DNA from: an uncultured Prevotellaceae bacterium
GTDB lineage: Bacteria > Bacteroidota > Bacteroidia > Bacteroidales > Bacteroidaceae
Length of the DNA: 53,296 nucleotides
Direction: 5' to 3'
NCBI GenBank assembly: GCA_937891085.1
Contig: CALAEY010000085.1
Span: forward strand, 1-53,296
Shown here: positions 6,766 through 14,879 of the stretch, piece by piece
Numbering within the stretch: position 1 is the first letter of the stretch
Layout: every line of letters begins with the position of its first letter
The notes under the pieces: generated by a model
Seen by the model: the letters and a program-made list of their open reading frames with translations, nothing else
Database searches by the model: none
What the model was told of the DNA's origin: nothing
Position numbers and translations under genes: made by a program

Positions 6766-8307
6766 ATGGCACAGGAAGACGTTTTTAAGAAAGTAGTGGC
6801 GCACTGCAAAGAGTATGGTTTCGTATTCCCCAGCAGCGACATCTACGATGGTCTGGGCGCAGTGTATGACTACGGTCAGAATGGTGTAGAACTCAAGAAT
6901 AACATCAAGCAATACTGGTGGCAGAGCATGGTGCTGCTGCACGATAACATCGTGGGCATAGACTCAGCCATCTTCATGCATCCTACCATCTGGAAGGCCA
7001 GCGGCCACGTGGATGCATTCAACGACCCTCTGATAGACAACCGCGACTCTAAGAAGCGCTATCGTGCCGATGTGCTGATAGAGGATCAGATAGCTAAGTA
7101 TGACGAGAAGATAGAGAAGGAAGTGGCTAAGGCGCGTAAGCGCTTCGGCGACAGCTTCGATGAGGAGAAATACCGCGCTACCAGTCCGCGCGTAGCCGAG
7201 GAAGTGGCTAAGCGTGAGGCACTGCATGAGCGCTACAAGGCTGCCATGCAGGGACCAGACCTGGAGGAGCTGCGCCAGATTATTCTGGATGAGGGCATCG
7301 TTTGTCCGATCAGTGGCACACGCAACTGGACGGAGGTGCGCCAGTTCAACCTGATGTTCTCTACCGAGATGGGTAGCACTGCCGATGGCAGCATGAAGAT
7401 CTATCTGCGTCCAGAGACGGCACAGGGCATCTTCGTAAACTACCTGAACGTGCAGAAGACGGGCCGCATGAAGCTGCCTTTCGGTATCGCACAGATAGGT
7501 AAGGCTTTCCGCAATGAGATCGTGGCACGCCAGTTCATCTTCCGTATGCGCGAGTTTGAGCAGATGGAGATGCAGTTCTTCTGCAAGCCCGGCACTGAGA
7601 TGGATTGGTTCCGCAACTGGAAGGCGCAGCGCATGAAATGGCATCAGGCCTTGGGCTTCGGTGCTGAGAACTACCGCTTCCACGACCATGACAAGTTGGC
7701 GCATTACGCCAACGCTGCTACCGACGTGGAGTTCTTGATGCCTTTCGGCTTCAAGGAGGTGGAGGGCATCCACAGCCGTACCAACTTCGACCTCTCACAG
7801 CATGAGAAATTCAGCGGCAAGAGCATCAAGTACTTCGATCCTGAGACCAACGAGAGCTATGTGCCTTACGTGGTGGAGACCAGTATCGGTGTAGACCGTA
7901 TGTTCCTGAGCGTGATGTGTGGTAGCTACTGCGAGGAGCAGTTGGAGAACGGCGAGAGCCGCGTGGTGCTGAAGCTGCCTGGAGCCCTGGCTCCTGTGAA
8001 GCTGGCTGTGCTGCCATTGGTGAAGAAAGACGGTCTGCCTGAGAAGGCTCGTGAGATAGTGAACGATCTGAAGTTCCACTTCAACACCATCTATGAGGAG
8101 AAGGACAGCATCGGTAAGCGCTACCGCCGTCAGGATGCCATCGGTACGCCTTACTGCGTGACCGTGGATCATGACACGCTGAACGACAACTGTGTGACAC
8201 TGCGCAACCGTGACACCATGGAGCAGGAGCGTGTGGCTATCAGTGAGCTGCGTGGCATCATCGAAGATCGCGTGAGCATCACCAGCCTGCTTAAGAAACT
8301 GATTTGA
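6766..8307 (+). CDS. glyS: Glycine--tRNA ligase (single-chain class II)
   Basis: Charges tRNA-Gly with glycine in the cytoplasm. The 513-residue length and single chain fit the alpha2 type used by Bacteroidetes, rather than the split alpha/beta enzyme of proteobacteria. Class II features are present: RPETAQGIFVNY, motif 2 as GKAFRNEI followed by FRMREFEQMEMQFF, and motif 3 as ETSIGVDRMFL. The C-terminal anticodon-binding region starts near LPGALAPVKLAVLPL. The start is the ATG at 6766 after a good promoter. The stop overlaps the start region of the FKBP gene, implying cotranscription. Confidence 0.97.
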   Translation: MAQEDVFKKVVAHCKEYGFVFPSSDIYDGLGAVYDYGQNGVELKNNIKQYWWQSMVLLHDNIVGIDSAIFMHPTIWKASGHVDAFNDPLIDNRDSKKRYRADVLIEDQIAKYDEKIEKEVAKARKRFGDSFDEEKYRATSPRVAEEVAKREALHERYKAAMQGPDLEELRQIILDEGIVCPISGTRNWTEVRQFNLMFSTEMGSTADGSMKIYLRPETAQGIFVNYLNVQKTGRMKLPFGIAQIGKAFRNEIVARQFIFRMREFEQMEMQFFCKPGTEMDWFRNWKAQRMKWHQALGFGAENYRFHDHDKLAHYANAATDVEFLMPFGFKEVEGIHSRTNFDLSQHEKFSGKSIKYFDPETNESYVPYVVETSIGVDRMFLSVMCGSYCEEQLENGESRVVLKLPGALAPVKLAVLPLVKKDGLPEKAREIVNDLKFHFNTIYEEKDSIGKRYRRQDAIGTPYCVTVDHDTLNDNCVTLRNRDTMEQERVAISELRGIIEDRVSITSLLKKLI

Positions 8308-8309
8308 AA

Positions 8310-8939
8310 ATGAGACCATTGAAGTATATCATAGGGATACTGGGCTTCGTGCTGATGGGCGCGATGTTTTCCTGCTCTGAAGTAGAGGAGGAAAACCTCT
8401 ATGACCATTGGCAGGAACTCAATGAGGCTATCTGCGATTCCTTATTGAGGGAAGCGGGAAGCAACCTCTTCAGTACGCCATCGGATACGGCGAAGGTAGA
8501 TGCCATGCCTATCGGTGAGCTGTTCGGCATTCAGACGCGTGTGAGTTCTACCAAGGAAAGACGGTACGTCTTCTGCGAGAAGCTGACTTCCACAGACGGT
8601 CGGCATCCCCTCTATACAGATAAGGTGTCTGCCTATTACTGCGGCTCTTACCTGACAGGCGATGTGTTCGACAGCAACTTCAGTGGCTATGTGGCTACTG
8701 ATACTGATTTTGATGGCAACGCCAAACTCCCAGAGGTGTATGATACGCCAACAACATTCTCGGTAAACGGCGTAATAGAAGGCTGGATAGCCGCCTTGCA
8801 GTATATGCGTGAGGGTGAACGCTGGATGCTCTACGTGCCATATCAGAGTGGATATGGCGCTAAGCCTGCCACAGGAATCACAGTTCCTGGCTATTCTACC
8901 TTGATATTCGACGTTATTCTTTCGGAGATTGTAGAGTAG
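8310..8939 (+). CDS. FKBP-type peptidyl-prolyl isomerase, lipoprotein
   Basis: Catalyses proline cis-trans isomerisation in proteins exported to the periplasm or outer membrane. The ATG at 8310 is chosen; an in-frame TTG at 8304 is less likely because the signal sequence starts well from MRPLKYIIG. The lipobox is AMFSC, so Cys is lipidated and the protein is anchored. The FKBP fold is seen in the last 100 residues: GDVFDSNF, a FSVNGVIEGWIAALQYMREG segment, then VPYQSGYG and TLIFDVILSEI. The gene starts 2 bases after glyS and its 3' end overlaps the convergent murQ by 26 bases. Confidence 0.88.
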   Translation: MRPLKYIIGILGFVLMGAMFSCSEVEEENLYDHWQELNEAICDSLLREAGSNLFSTPSDTAKVDAMPIGELFGIQTRVSSTKERRYVFCEKLTSTDGRHPLYTDKVSAYYCGSYLTGDVFDSNFSGYVATDTDFDGNAKLPEVYDTPTTFSVNGVIEGWIAALQYMREGERWMLYVPYQSGYGAKPATGITVPGYSTLIFDVILSEIVE

Positions 8940-9747
8940 TGACACTCTCTATCGCTTTCTCTACCGAACCATGCAATAAGAGTAAGGACTTGGCTTGACC
9001 GTAGCCAAGTCCTAATTCTTCTACCAGCATCCTGGTGCCACGGTCTATCAGCTTTTCATTGGTGAGCTGCATGTTCACCATCTTATTGCCTTTCACCCTG
9101 CCAAGCTGTATCATCACGGCTGTGCTTATCATATTGAGAATCATCTTCTGTCCTGTGCCTGACTTCATGCGGGAGCTGCCTGTGACAAACTCAGGGCCTA
9201 CCACCATCTCGATAGCCACATCAGCCTCTGCGGCCATGGGGGAGTGGGGGTTGCTGGTGATGCAGCCAGTGAGAATGCCATGCTCACGGGCTTCACGCAG
9301 GGCTCCGATCACGTAGGGCGTAGTGCCAGAAGCGGCAACGCCTATCACGGTGTCACGGGTGTTGATGTTGTGCTCCATCAGGTCTTCCCAACCTTTATGC
9401 TCTTTGTCCTCAGCATTCTCGATGGATCGGCGTAAGGCCGACTCTCCGCCAGCGATGATGCCTATCACCATGCGGGATGGCATGCCGAAGGTAGGTGGAA
9501 TCTCCGAAGCATCGAGCACCCCAAGCCTGCCACTGGTGCCAGCACCGATGTAGAACAGGCGACCGCCTCGCTTCATGCGGGGCACTATCTTCTTCACCAG
9601 TTCTTCTATCTGCGGAATGGCCTGCTGTACGGCATCTGCCACGCGGTGGTCTTCCTCATTGATGTGCGTCAGTATCTCATGCACCGACATCTGCTCCAGA
9701 TGGTCGTAGTGCGAGGGCTCTTCGGTGATTTTCTCAAAGGTTGCCAT
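8914..9747 (-). CDS. murQ: N-acetylmuramic acid 6-phosphate etherase
   Basis: Cleaves the lactyl ether of MurNAc 6-phosphate, giving GlcNAc 6-phosphate and D-lactate. The 277-residue protein has the SIS-fold motif GAGTSGRLGVLDASEIPPTF near the N-terminus, then GVAASGTTPYVIGALREARE and SSRMKSGTGQKMILNMIST, all characteristic of MurQ. It is the last gene of the reverse-strand MurNAc salvage operon; its start overlaps the end of the kinase gene by 14 bases. Its product enters amino sugar metabolism. Tail-to-tail overlap with the FKBP gene leaves no room for an intergenic terminator. Confidence 0.96.
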   Translation of the reverse strand: MATFEKITEEPSHYDHLEQMSVHEILTHINEEDHRVADAVQQAIPQIEELVKKIVPRMKRGGRLFYIGAGTSGRLGVLDASEIPPTFGMPSRMVIGIIAGGESALRRSIENAEDKEHKGWEDLMEHNINTRDTVIGVAASGTTPYVIGALREAREHGILTGCITSNPHSPMAAEADVAIEMVVGPEFVTGSSRMKSGTGQKMILNMISTAVMIQLGRVKGNKMVNMQLTNEKLIDRGTRMLVEELGLGYGQAKSLLLLHGSVEKAIESVTTLQSPKE

Positions 9748-10576
9748 AGTATCGTGTCAGTCCCTCCATCGGACTCTTGGTGATTCTTCCTAACTGAATG
9801 CCAGTGAGTTCGGCCGATTTCTCCAGTACCGTGCGGTAGGCATAGGCCACAGATCCTGTGAAGTGCACAGGCAGGTGCTGATAGTCGTACTGCATCACGT
9901 TGCGGGCAATGAAGTGCGAGAAGGCCTCCATCACCAAGTAGAATATGGCCTCATTGTCGAGGTTTTCTTCCAAGAACGGCTGCAAGCTGGCTAAGAAACG
10001 GTTGGGGAATGGTTGACGATAGACGCGGTCGATGATTTCAGCGGTGGTGAGTTGGTATTGCGAGAGGAACTTCTCCTTCAGCTCCTCACCGAGTTGGTTC
10101 TTCAGCAGGTCGCCCACCAGAATCTTACCCAGCACGGCACCGCTGCCCTCATCGCCAAGGATGAAACCTAACGGGGATACGTTCTTCACGATCTCCTTGC
10201 CATCGTACTCGCAGGAGTTGGACCCTGTACCTAAGATGCACACGATGCCAGGTTCATGCCCAGCCAAGGCACGGGCAGCCCCCACCATGTCGGAGCAGAC
10301 CTCCACACGGGCCTCGTCGCTCACCTGCATCATCAAGGCTCTGGCCAGGATGGGCGACTTCTCAGGTGTGCATCCAGCACCAAAGAAGTGGATGGCATCT
10401 ATCTTGGATCCTCTGGGAATCTTAGGTACCAAGGCGTTGGAAAGTTCATACTCTATCTCTTTCTCCGTCTCGAAAAACGGGTTGATACCCTTGGTCTTGA
10501 CGCGTTTCATGATGGTGCTTCCATCCATCAGGCACCAATCGGTCTTGGTAGATCCGCTGTCGGCAATCAGTCTCAT
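9734..10576 (-). CDS. murK: BadF/BadG-type sugar kinase, probable MurNAc kinase
   Basis: A 280-residue ASKHA-fold kinase. The N-terminal phosphate-binding loop is DSGSTKTDW (residues 6-14) and a second loop is GTGSNS; GDEGSGAVLG is typical of the N-acetylglucosamine kinase/BadF family. With murQ directly downstream and a symporter upstream, the most likely substrate is MurNAc, giving MurNAc 6-phosphate for MurQ, as described for MurK of Tannerella forsythia. GlcNAc as an extra substrate cannot be excluded. The gene overlaps murQ by 14 bases. Between it and the upstream gene lies a short AATTATG repeat. Confidence 0.85.
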   Translation of the reverse strand: MRLIADSGSTKTDWCLMDGSTIMKRVKTKGINPFFETEKEIEYELSNALVPKIPRGSKIDAIHFFGAGCTPEKSPILARALMMQVSDEARVEVCSDMVGAARALAGHEPGIVCILGTGSNSCEYDGKEIVKNVSPLGFILGDEGSGAVLGKILVGDLLKNQLGEELKEKFLSQYQLTTAEIIDRVYRQPFPNRFLASLQPFLEENLDNEAIFYLVMEAFSHFIARNVMQYDYQHLPVHFTGSVAYAYRTVLEKSAELTGIQLGRITKSPMEGLTRYYGNL

Positions 10577-10580
10577 ATTT

Positions 10581-10608
10581 AATTATGAATTATGAATTAT
10601 GAATTATT
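10581..10608. repeat. Tandem 7-base repeat (AATTATG x4)
   Basis: Three exact AATTATG units and a fourth with one change. The stop codon of the symporter-SpoIID gene (10607-10609 on the reverse strand) lies at its edge. Confidence 0.85.
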
Positions 10609-13507
10609 AATAGGCATTCTCAATGGTTGTTCCTTGGTAGTAGTGCTCCAGTATATCCTCGTAGGCATAGCCTTGCTCTCCCATCACGGCAGCACCGATC
10701 TGGCAGAGACCTACGCCGTGCCCCCATCCTGCACCTGTGAGGGTGAAGGTATCTGGCAACTTACTGCCAGCCTTGTAGGTCTTATCCACCACGAAGGCAG
10801 AACTGAAGAGATGGCTTGTAGAGAGCGTGCGACGGATTTCCAGTTCTTTGCCTATCACCAAGGTCTGCTTGCTTCCCACGATGCGCAGTTTGCAGAGACG
10901 ACCGCTGGTGCCGCGCTCCACAGGTTGCAGATCCAGGATATCACCAAAGTCGATGCCAGAGCGCTCTTTGATCAGAGCAGACAGTTCTGCCTGAGAGTAG
11001 TTCACCTGCCAGCGATAGAAGTCGATGGTCTCTTGGTCGTAGTTGTTCAGCACCTGCGCCAAGATCTGTTTATCATCCGTATTGCAGAACGAGGCTGGAG
11101 CCGTGCGAATCCACTTGTCCGCTTCCTCCTCGATCGTCAGGTCTGGCAGCGGACTCTCCGTTCCTGATTCTTCATTCTTCATTACATCTAAGTCCCTTCC
11201 CTTCAGCAAGTAAGGCAGGTCTTTATCTGCCCAAGCCGTGTGAAACTCCTCGAAGGCGCCACCACAACTCTTGGAGTAGCGGGTGTCACAAATCTCCCCG
11301 TTGTAGGTCAGCACCTGTCCGCGTGTAGCCTCTATGGCCTCCCTTGCCTTCTCGGTAGTTACCCTCGTGATGCCCTGATAACGCTGGCAATGGTCATCGG
11401 CACAGACATGGAAGCGCTGGTGCGCATCACTCTCGTACCACTTGATAAATGAAGAATGAGGAGTGAATAATGAAGAACTTTCCTCTGAATCAGATTCTTC
11501 ATTCTTCATTTTTAATTCTTCATTCTTCATTTTTAATTCTTCATTCTTCATTTTATTCAGCAGCCAGCTGCGTGAGATCACGGCATGCGCCTTGAGAAAC
11601 TCTAAGGAGGCTTGGGCGCTCATTTCGCTGGAGATTACGCTGAGGAGGTAGTCCTCTACGGGTATCAGGTTCACGGCAGTGAGGCCTTTTTCCTCCACGA
11701 TCAACTTCAGTGCCCCTTGAAAACGCTGCTGCTCACGGCGTTCCCAATGGAAATCTACTCCGATGATTACGTCTTCTATCTCGATGTAGTTGTCGGCCTG
11801 TGTAGGGGTGAAGAGCAGTTCATCCTGCGTGGTGCTGTTCCATGTCATGTGACCATTCTCATACATCACCGTCTGCTCTCCAGTGACCTTCTGGCCATCA
11901 GCCATGCGGTAGTCGCCCAGCAAGCGGAAGCGGATGGCCTGCTGCTCCAGCAGAATGCCCACCTCCACATTAGGCTCCTCGGATGCAGACGTTTCGCGGC
12001 ATCCTGTCAGACCTAATGAGAGTCCTATCACCAAAGCGATGGCAGTGAGCGCACTCTTCTTTTCGCCCTCAGACGTGCTGATAAGACAGAGTCCAATGAA
12101 GGTAAACAAGGCGTTCATGATAAGAAGTTCGTAGCTGAATTGGTAACCTCCAAGCCAAGCCTCACTATGACTGTCGATCACATAGCAGAGGATTGGAGAG
12201 ACGATGACTACCAGTGGCACCAGATAGTGGCGCACCTTCCGCTTAGTGAAGATGGCAAAGGCAAACATGCCAAGGATAGGACCGTAGGTATAGCTTGCCA
12301 GCACATAAACGGCATCAATCACACTGGTGTTATTCAGAATGTTGAAAGCCACGATGCAGAGACCCATCAGCACCGCCATACCGATATGAATCTTCTTGCG
12401 TGCAGTGGTGATGGCGGCTTCCGTCTTCCCCTTCGTTCCCCAGATATCCACTGTAAAAGAGGTGGTCAATGCCGTAAGGGCCGAACCTGCAGCAGCAAAG
12501 GCCGCAGAGGCAAGTCCCACTACAAAGATGATGCCCACAGCCAATGGCAGGTAACCGCCTGTGGCGATGGTTGGGAACAGCTCATCACTCTTTGCCACCG
12601 TGATGCCATGCTCTCGTGCAAAGAGATAAAGGAGTACGCCTAAACCCAGGAAAATCCAGATGACTACCAGCTGTAGCAAGATGCTGACAATCATGTTCTT
12701 TTGCGCATCGCGCGGGTTCTTGCAACTCAGATTACGCTGCATCATGTCCTGATCGAGTCCGTTGGTGGCAATCATGGTGAACGCACCTGCCAAGAACTGC
12801 TTCCAAAAATACTGCTTCTCGTTAGGATTATCAAAGAAGAAGATGCGGCTCCATTCGCTGCCCGTGATATTTTGGAACACATCAACGGCAGAGAAATGCA
12901 GGTCTTTGGCGATGTACCAAATGCAGAGGAAGAGCGACAGCAGTAAGCAGAGTGTCTTCAGTGAATCGGTCCAGATAAGCGACTTCACACCGCCTCGGAA
13001 GGTGTAGAGCCACACGACTATCATGGTCACTAGGGCATTCAGCGCAAAGGGTAGTCCTAATGGCGTGAAGATGAGCAGTTGCATCATCAGGCAAACCACG
13101 AAGAGGCGCACGGAAGCTCCCAGCATCTTGCTGATGAAGAACATCCAAGCCCCCGAATGATAGCCTCCCTTTCCCAATCGGTCCTCCAAGAACTGATAGA
13201 TAGAGGTGAGTTGCATCTTGTAGAACAGTGGGGTTAGCACGAAGGCGATGGCCAACTGTCCTGCCACGAAGCCCAGCACCATCTGCAGGTAGCCCATCTG
13301 ACTGGCACCTACCATGCCTGGCACAGAGACGAAGGTCACGCCAGAGATACTGGCACCTATCATGGCAAACGCCACCATGTACCACTTAGATTGGCGGCCT
13401 CCAACAAAGAAACCTGCATTGTCGGCCCTTCTGCCTGCGAGGTAAGACACGGTGAATAATACGGCGAAGTATATCGCTATGGTCAGTATTGCAACTAGTG
13501 GGGTCAT
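10607..13507 (-). CDS. Sodium:solute symporter fused to a SpoIID/LytB domain (MurT-like)
   Basis: One frame of 966 residues. Residues 1 to about 480 are a sodium:solute symporter (SSS) with GRRADNAGFFVGGR near the start and about a dozen membrane helices. Residues 485-503 form a hydrophobic stretch ending LTGC, like a lipoprotein signal sequence, and 515-966 are a SpoIID/LytB domain, with ISSEM (Glu628) and LKAHAVISRSW matching the region around the catalytic Glu, and GWGHGVGLCQIGA at the end. The symporter part corresponds to the MurNAc transporter MurT by context. SpoIID proteins are lytic transglycosylases or amidase enhancers. Residues about 651-690 are a low-complexity insert of KMKNEEL repeats encoded by 7-base repeats. 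The joint suggests two former neighbours merged by loss of a stop; whether the product is processed is unknown. Confidence 0.85.
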   Translation of the reverse strand: MTPLVAILTIAIYFAVLFTVSYLAGRRADNAGFFVGGRQSKWYMVAFAMIGASISGVTFVSVPGMVGASQMGYLQMVLGFVAGQLAIAFVLTPLFYKMQLTSIYQFLEDRLGKGGYHSGAWMFFISKMLGASVRLFVVCLMMQLLIFTPLGLPFALNALVTMIVVWLYTFRGGVKSLIWTDSLKTLCLLLSLFLCIWYIAKDLHFSAVDVFQNITGSEWSRIFFFDNPNEKQYFWKQFLAGAFTMIATNGLDQDMMQRNLSCKNPRDAQKNMIVSILLQLVVIWIFLGLGVLLYLFAREHGITVAKSDELFPTIATGGYLPLAVGIIFVVGLASAAFAAAGSALTALTTSFTVDIWGTKGKTEAAITTARKKIHIGMAVLMGLCIVAFNILNNTSVIDAVYVLASYTYGPILGMFAFAIFTKRKVRHYLVPLVVIVSPILCYVIDSHSEAWLGGYQFSYELLIMNALFTFIGLCLISTSEGEKKSALTAIALVIGLSLGLTGCRETSASEEPNVEVGILLEQQAIRFRLLGDYRMADGQKVTGEQTVMYENGHMTWNSTTQDELLFTPTQADNYIEIEDVIIGVDFHWERREQQRFQGALKLIVEEKGLTAVNLIPVEDYLLSVISSEMSAQASLEFLKAHAVISRSWLLNKMKNEELKMKNEELKMKNEESDSEESSSLFTPHSSFIKWYESDAHQRFHVCADDHCQRYQGITRVTTEKAREAIEATRGQVLTYNGEICDTRYSKSCGGAFEEFHTAWADKDLPYLLKGRDLDVMKNEESGTESPLPDLTIEEEADKWIRTAPASFCNTDDKQILAQVLNNYDQETIDFYRWQVNYSQAELSALIKERSGIDFGDILDLQPVERGTSGRLCKLRIVGSKQTLVIGKELEIRRTLSTSHLFSSAFVVDKTYKAGSKLPDTFTLTGAGWGHGVGLCQIGAAVMGEQGYAYEDILEHYYQGTTIENAY
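11494..11556. repeat. 7-base tandem repeat inside a coding sequence
   Basis: Units ATTCTTC, ATTCTTC, ATTTTTA repeat three times (21-base period). On the reverse strand they are translated as repeats of KMKNEEL in the symporter-SpoIID fusion. A short related piece lies at about 11170-11188, and an inverted relative at about 11449-11475, both also in the gene. Confidence 0.85.
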
Positions 13508-13512
13508 TTCTT

Positions 13513-13558
13513 AATTATGAATTATAATGTTTAATGTTTAACGTTTAATGTTTAACGT
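13513..13558. repeat. Tandem 7-base repeats between namZ and the symporter fusion
   Basis: AATTATGAATTAT is followed by GTTTAAT, GTTTAAC, GTTTAAT, GTTTAAC (13529-13556). The reverse-strand stop of the namZ-like gene (13552-13554) lies inside the last unit. Confidence 0.85.
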
Positions 13559-14766
13559 TCTTCGTAAAGAAGGTACGGCTTTCGTTGTTCCTTGAACTTC
13601 TCTACATCGGGCAGCCAGCGGGCTTTGATTTCCCCGGCACTCTTTCCCTGCTTGATCATCTGGCGCACGTAATCTACTCCTATCAGTTTCTCGAAGAAGG
13701 TGGTGAAGAACTTATCGCCCATCTTCAGGTTCTGGTAGGCATCGATGACGTAAGCTAAGTTGAGCCCTCCTTGAATGATGGCATCATCTTCCAGTAGGCT
13801 CAAATCCTTGCCATAGCAGAGTTTGTCTTTCTGTGGTGGATTGGTGGCACCAGGCTTACTGCGAGGCGTGAAACTATAAGGCTGGTCTTTCATCTGCGGA
13901 TGCCCGTAGATTTGGAAAGGTTTATCTGTGCCTCTGCCTAAGCTAATGACTGTTCCTTCAAACAGGCAGGTAGAAGGGTAGAGGTAGATCGATTTCATGT
14001 TTGGCAGATTGGGCGATGGGGCCACCGTCAGTGCATAGCGACTCTGATGGGTATAGTTGGCGCAAGGAATCACGGTGAGCTTGCATTGTCTGCCTTGGGG
14101 CAGCCACTTCTCGCCATTCACCATCTGTGCCAGTTCGCCAAGTGTCATGCCATGCACCACGGGGATAGGCAGCCATCCTACACCGCTCTTATGCTTCATG
14201 TCGAGGATGGGTCCGTCCACATACATGCCGTTGGGGTTGGGTCTATCCAGTATGATAAGCTCCTTGCCCTGCTCTGCACAAGCATCCATCAGTCGGCACA
14301 TAGTAATATAGTAGGTGTAGAAGCGCAGCCCCACATCCTGAATATCCATCACCAGCGCATCTACCTGCTGCATGGTCTTGGCATCGGGCTTCCCGCCTTG
14401 TTGTCCATAGAGTGAAATGATAGGCAGGCCTGTCTTTGCGTCTACGGAGTTGTCCACCTTTTCCCCCGCATCGGCATCCCCTCTGAAACCATGCTCTGGT
14501 GAAAGGATATAGACGATGTTGAACCCACTGCGCTGCAGTAAGTCCACCACATGCTCATCGCCCGCCATGCCCGTCTGGTTTGAATACACACCAATGCGCT
14601 TCCCTTCCAGCAAGTGGAAGTAAGCCTCCGTCTGGAGGTCGCCCGTCAAGATGGGCGCGGGGCGCACCTCCTCTGTCTCTGCGACTTTAGCAGGTTCCGA
14701 AGTGTTTTGTGCCTTAGAGCAAGCGATGAAGCAGAGCAGCAAGGACAGTATCATGAGTTTCTTCAT
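13552..14766 (-). CDS. namZ: Exo-beta-N-acetylmuramidase family (GH171, DUF1343) lipoprotein
   Basis: A 404-residue lipoprotein: signal MKKLMILSLLLCFIAC with lipidated Cys16. DUF1343 motifs are clear: GVYSNQTGM, LSPEHGFRGDADAGEKVD, DIQDVGLRFYTY and DRPNPNGMYVDGP. NamZ of Bacillus subtilis, founder of GH171, removes MurNAc from the non-reducing end of peptidoglycan fragments. As the first gene of this operon, with its own promoter at 14786-14818, it would supply MurNAc in the periplasm for the symporter, kinase and MurQ encoded downstream. The activity is inferred from family and context. The stop codon sits within a GTTTAAC repeat. Confidence 0.88.
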   Translation of the reverse strand: MKKLMILSLLLCFIACSKAQNTSEPAKVAETEEVRPAPILTGDLQTEAYFHLLEGKRIGVYSNQTGMAGDEHVVDLLQRSGFNIVYILSPEHGFRGDADAGEKVDNSVDAKTGLPIISLYGQQGGKPDAKTMQQVDALVMDIQDVGLRFYTYYITMCRLMDACAEQGKELIILDRPNPNGMYVDGPILDMKHKSGVGWLPIPVVHGMTLGELAQMVNGEKWLPQGRQCKLTVIPCANYTHQSRYALTVAPSPNLPNMKSIYLYPSTCLFEGTVISLGRGTDKPFQIYGHPQMKDQPYSFTPRSKPGATNPPQKDKLCYGKDLSLLEDDAIIQGGLNLAYVIDAYQNLKMGDKFFTTFFEKLIGVDYVRQMIKQGKSAGEIKARWLPDVEKFKEQRKPYLLYEER

Positions 14767-14785
14767 AGAGTTTGCTTATATAGGG

Positions 14786-14818
14786 CAAAGATAATAAAAA
14801 TCTAATAAATCGTGCAAA
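14786..14818 (-). promoter_or_regulatory. Bacteroidetes-type promoter of the MurNAc salvage operon
   Basis: Reverse-strand TTTG (14818-14815), 21 bases, then TATCTTTG (14793-14786). It lies 20 bases before the namZ ATG. The -33 box falls in the T-run of the asd terminator. Confidence 0.65.
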
Positions 14819-14859
14819 AAAAGAAGCATCTCATGCACGGCGTGTGCTGAGATGCTTCT
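14815..14859 (-). terminator. Intrinsic terminator of asd
   Basis: Perfect 12-bp arms AGAAGCATCTCA (14822-14833) and TGAGATGCTTCT (14848-14859), extended by an inner GCAC/GTGC stem, followed on the reverse strand by seven T. It lies 21 bases after the asd stop. Confidence 0.85.
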
Positions 14860-14879
14860 ACTTATGAAATATGTGCTGC

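Noticed and set aside
6964..7773. Reverse frame of 269 residues inside glyS
   Set aside because: Antisense shadow of a certain gene, rich in His and Leu as expected from such shadows.
11494..11556. Repeat array as a CRISPR
   Set aside because: Units are 7 bases without spacers and lie inside a coding sequence; no cas genes are near.
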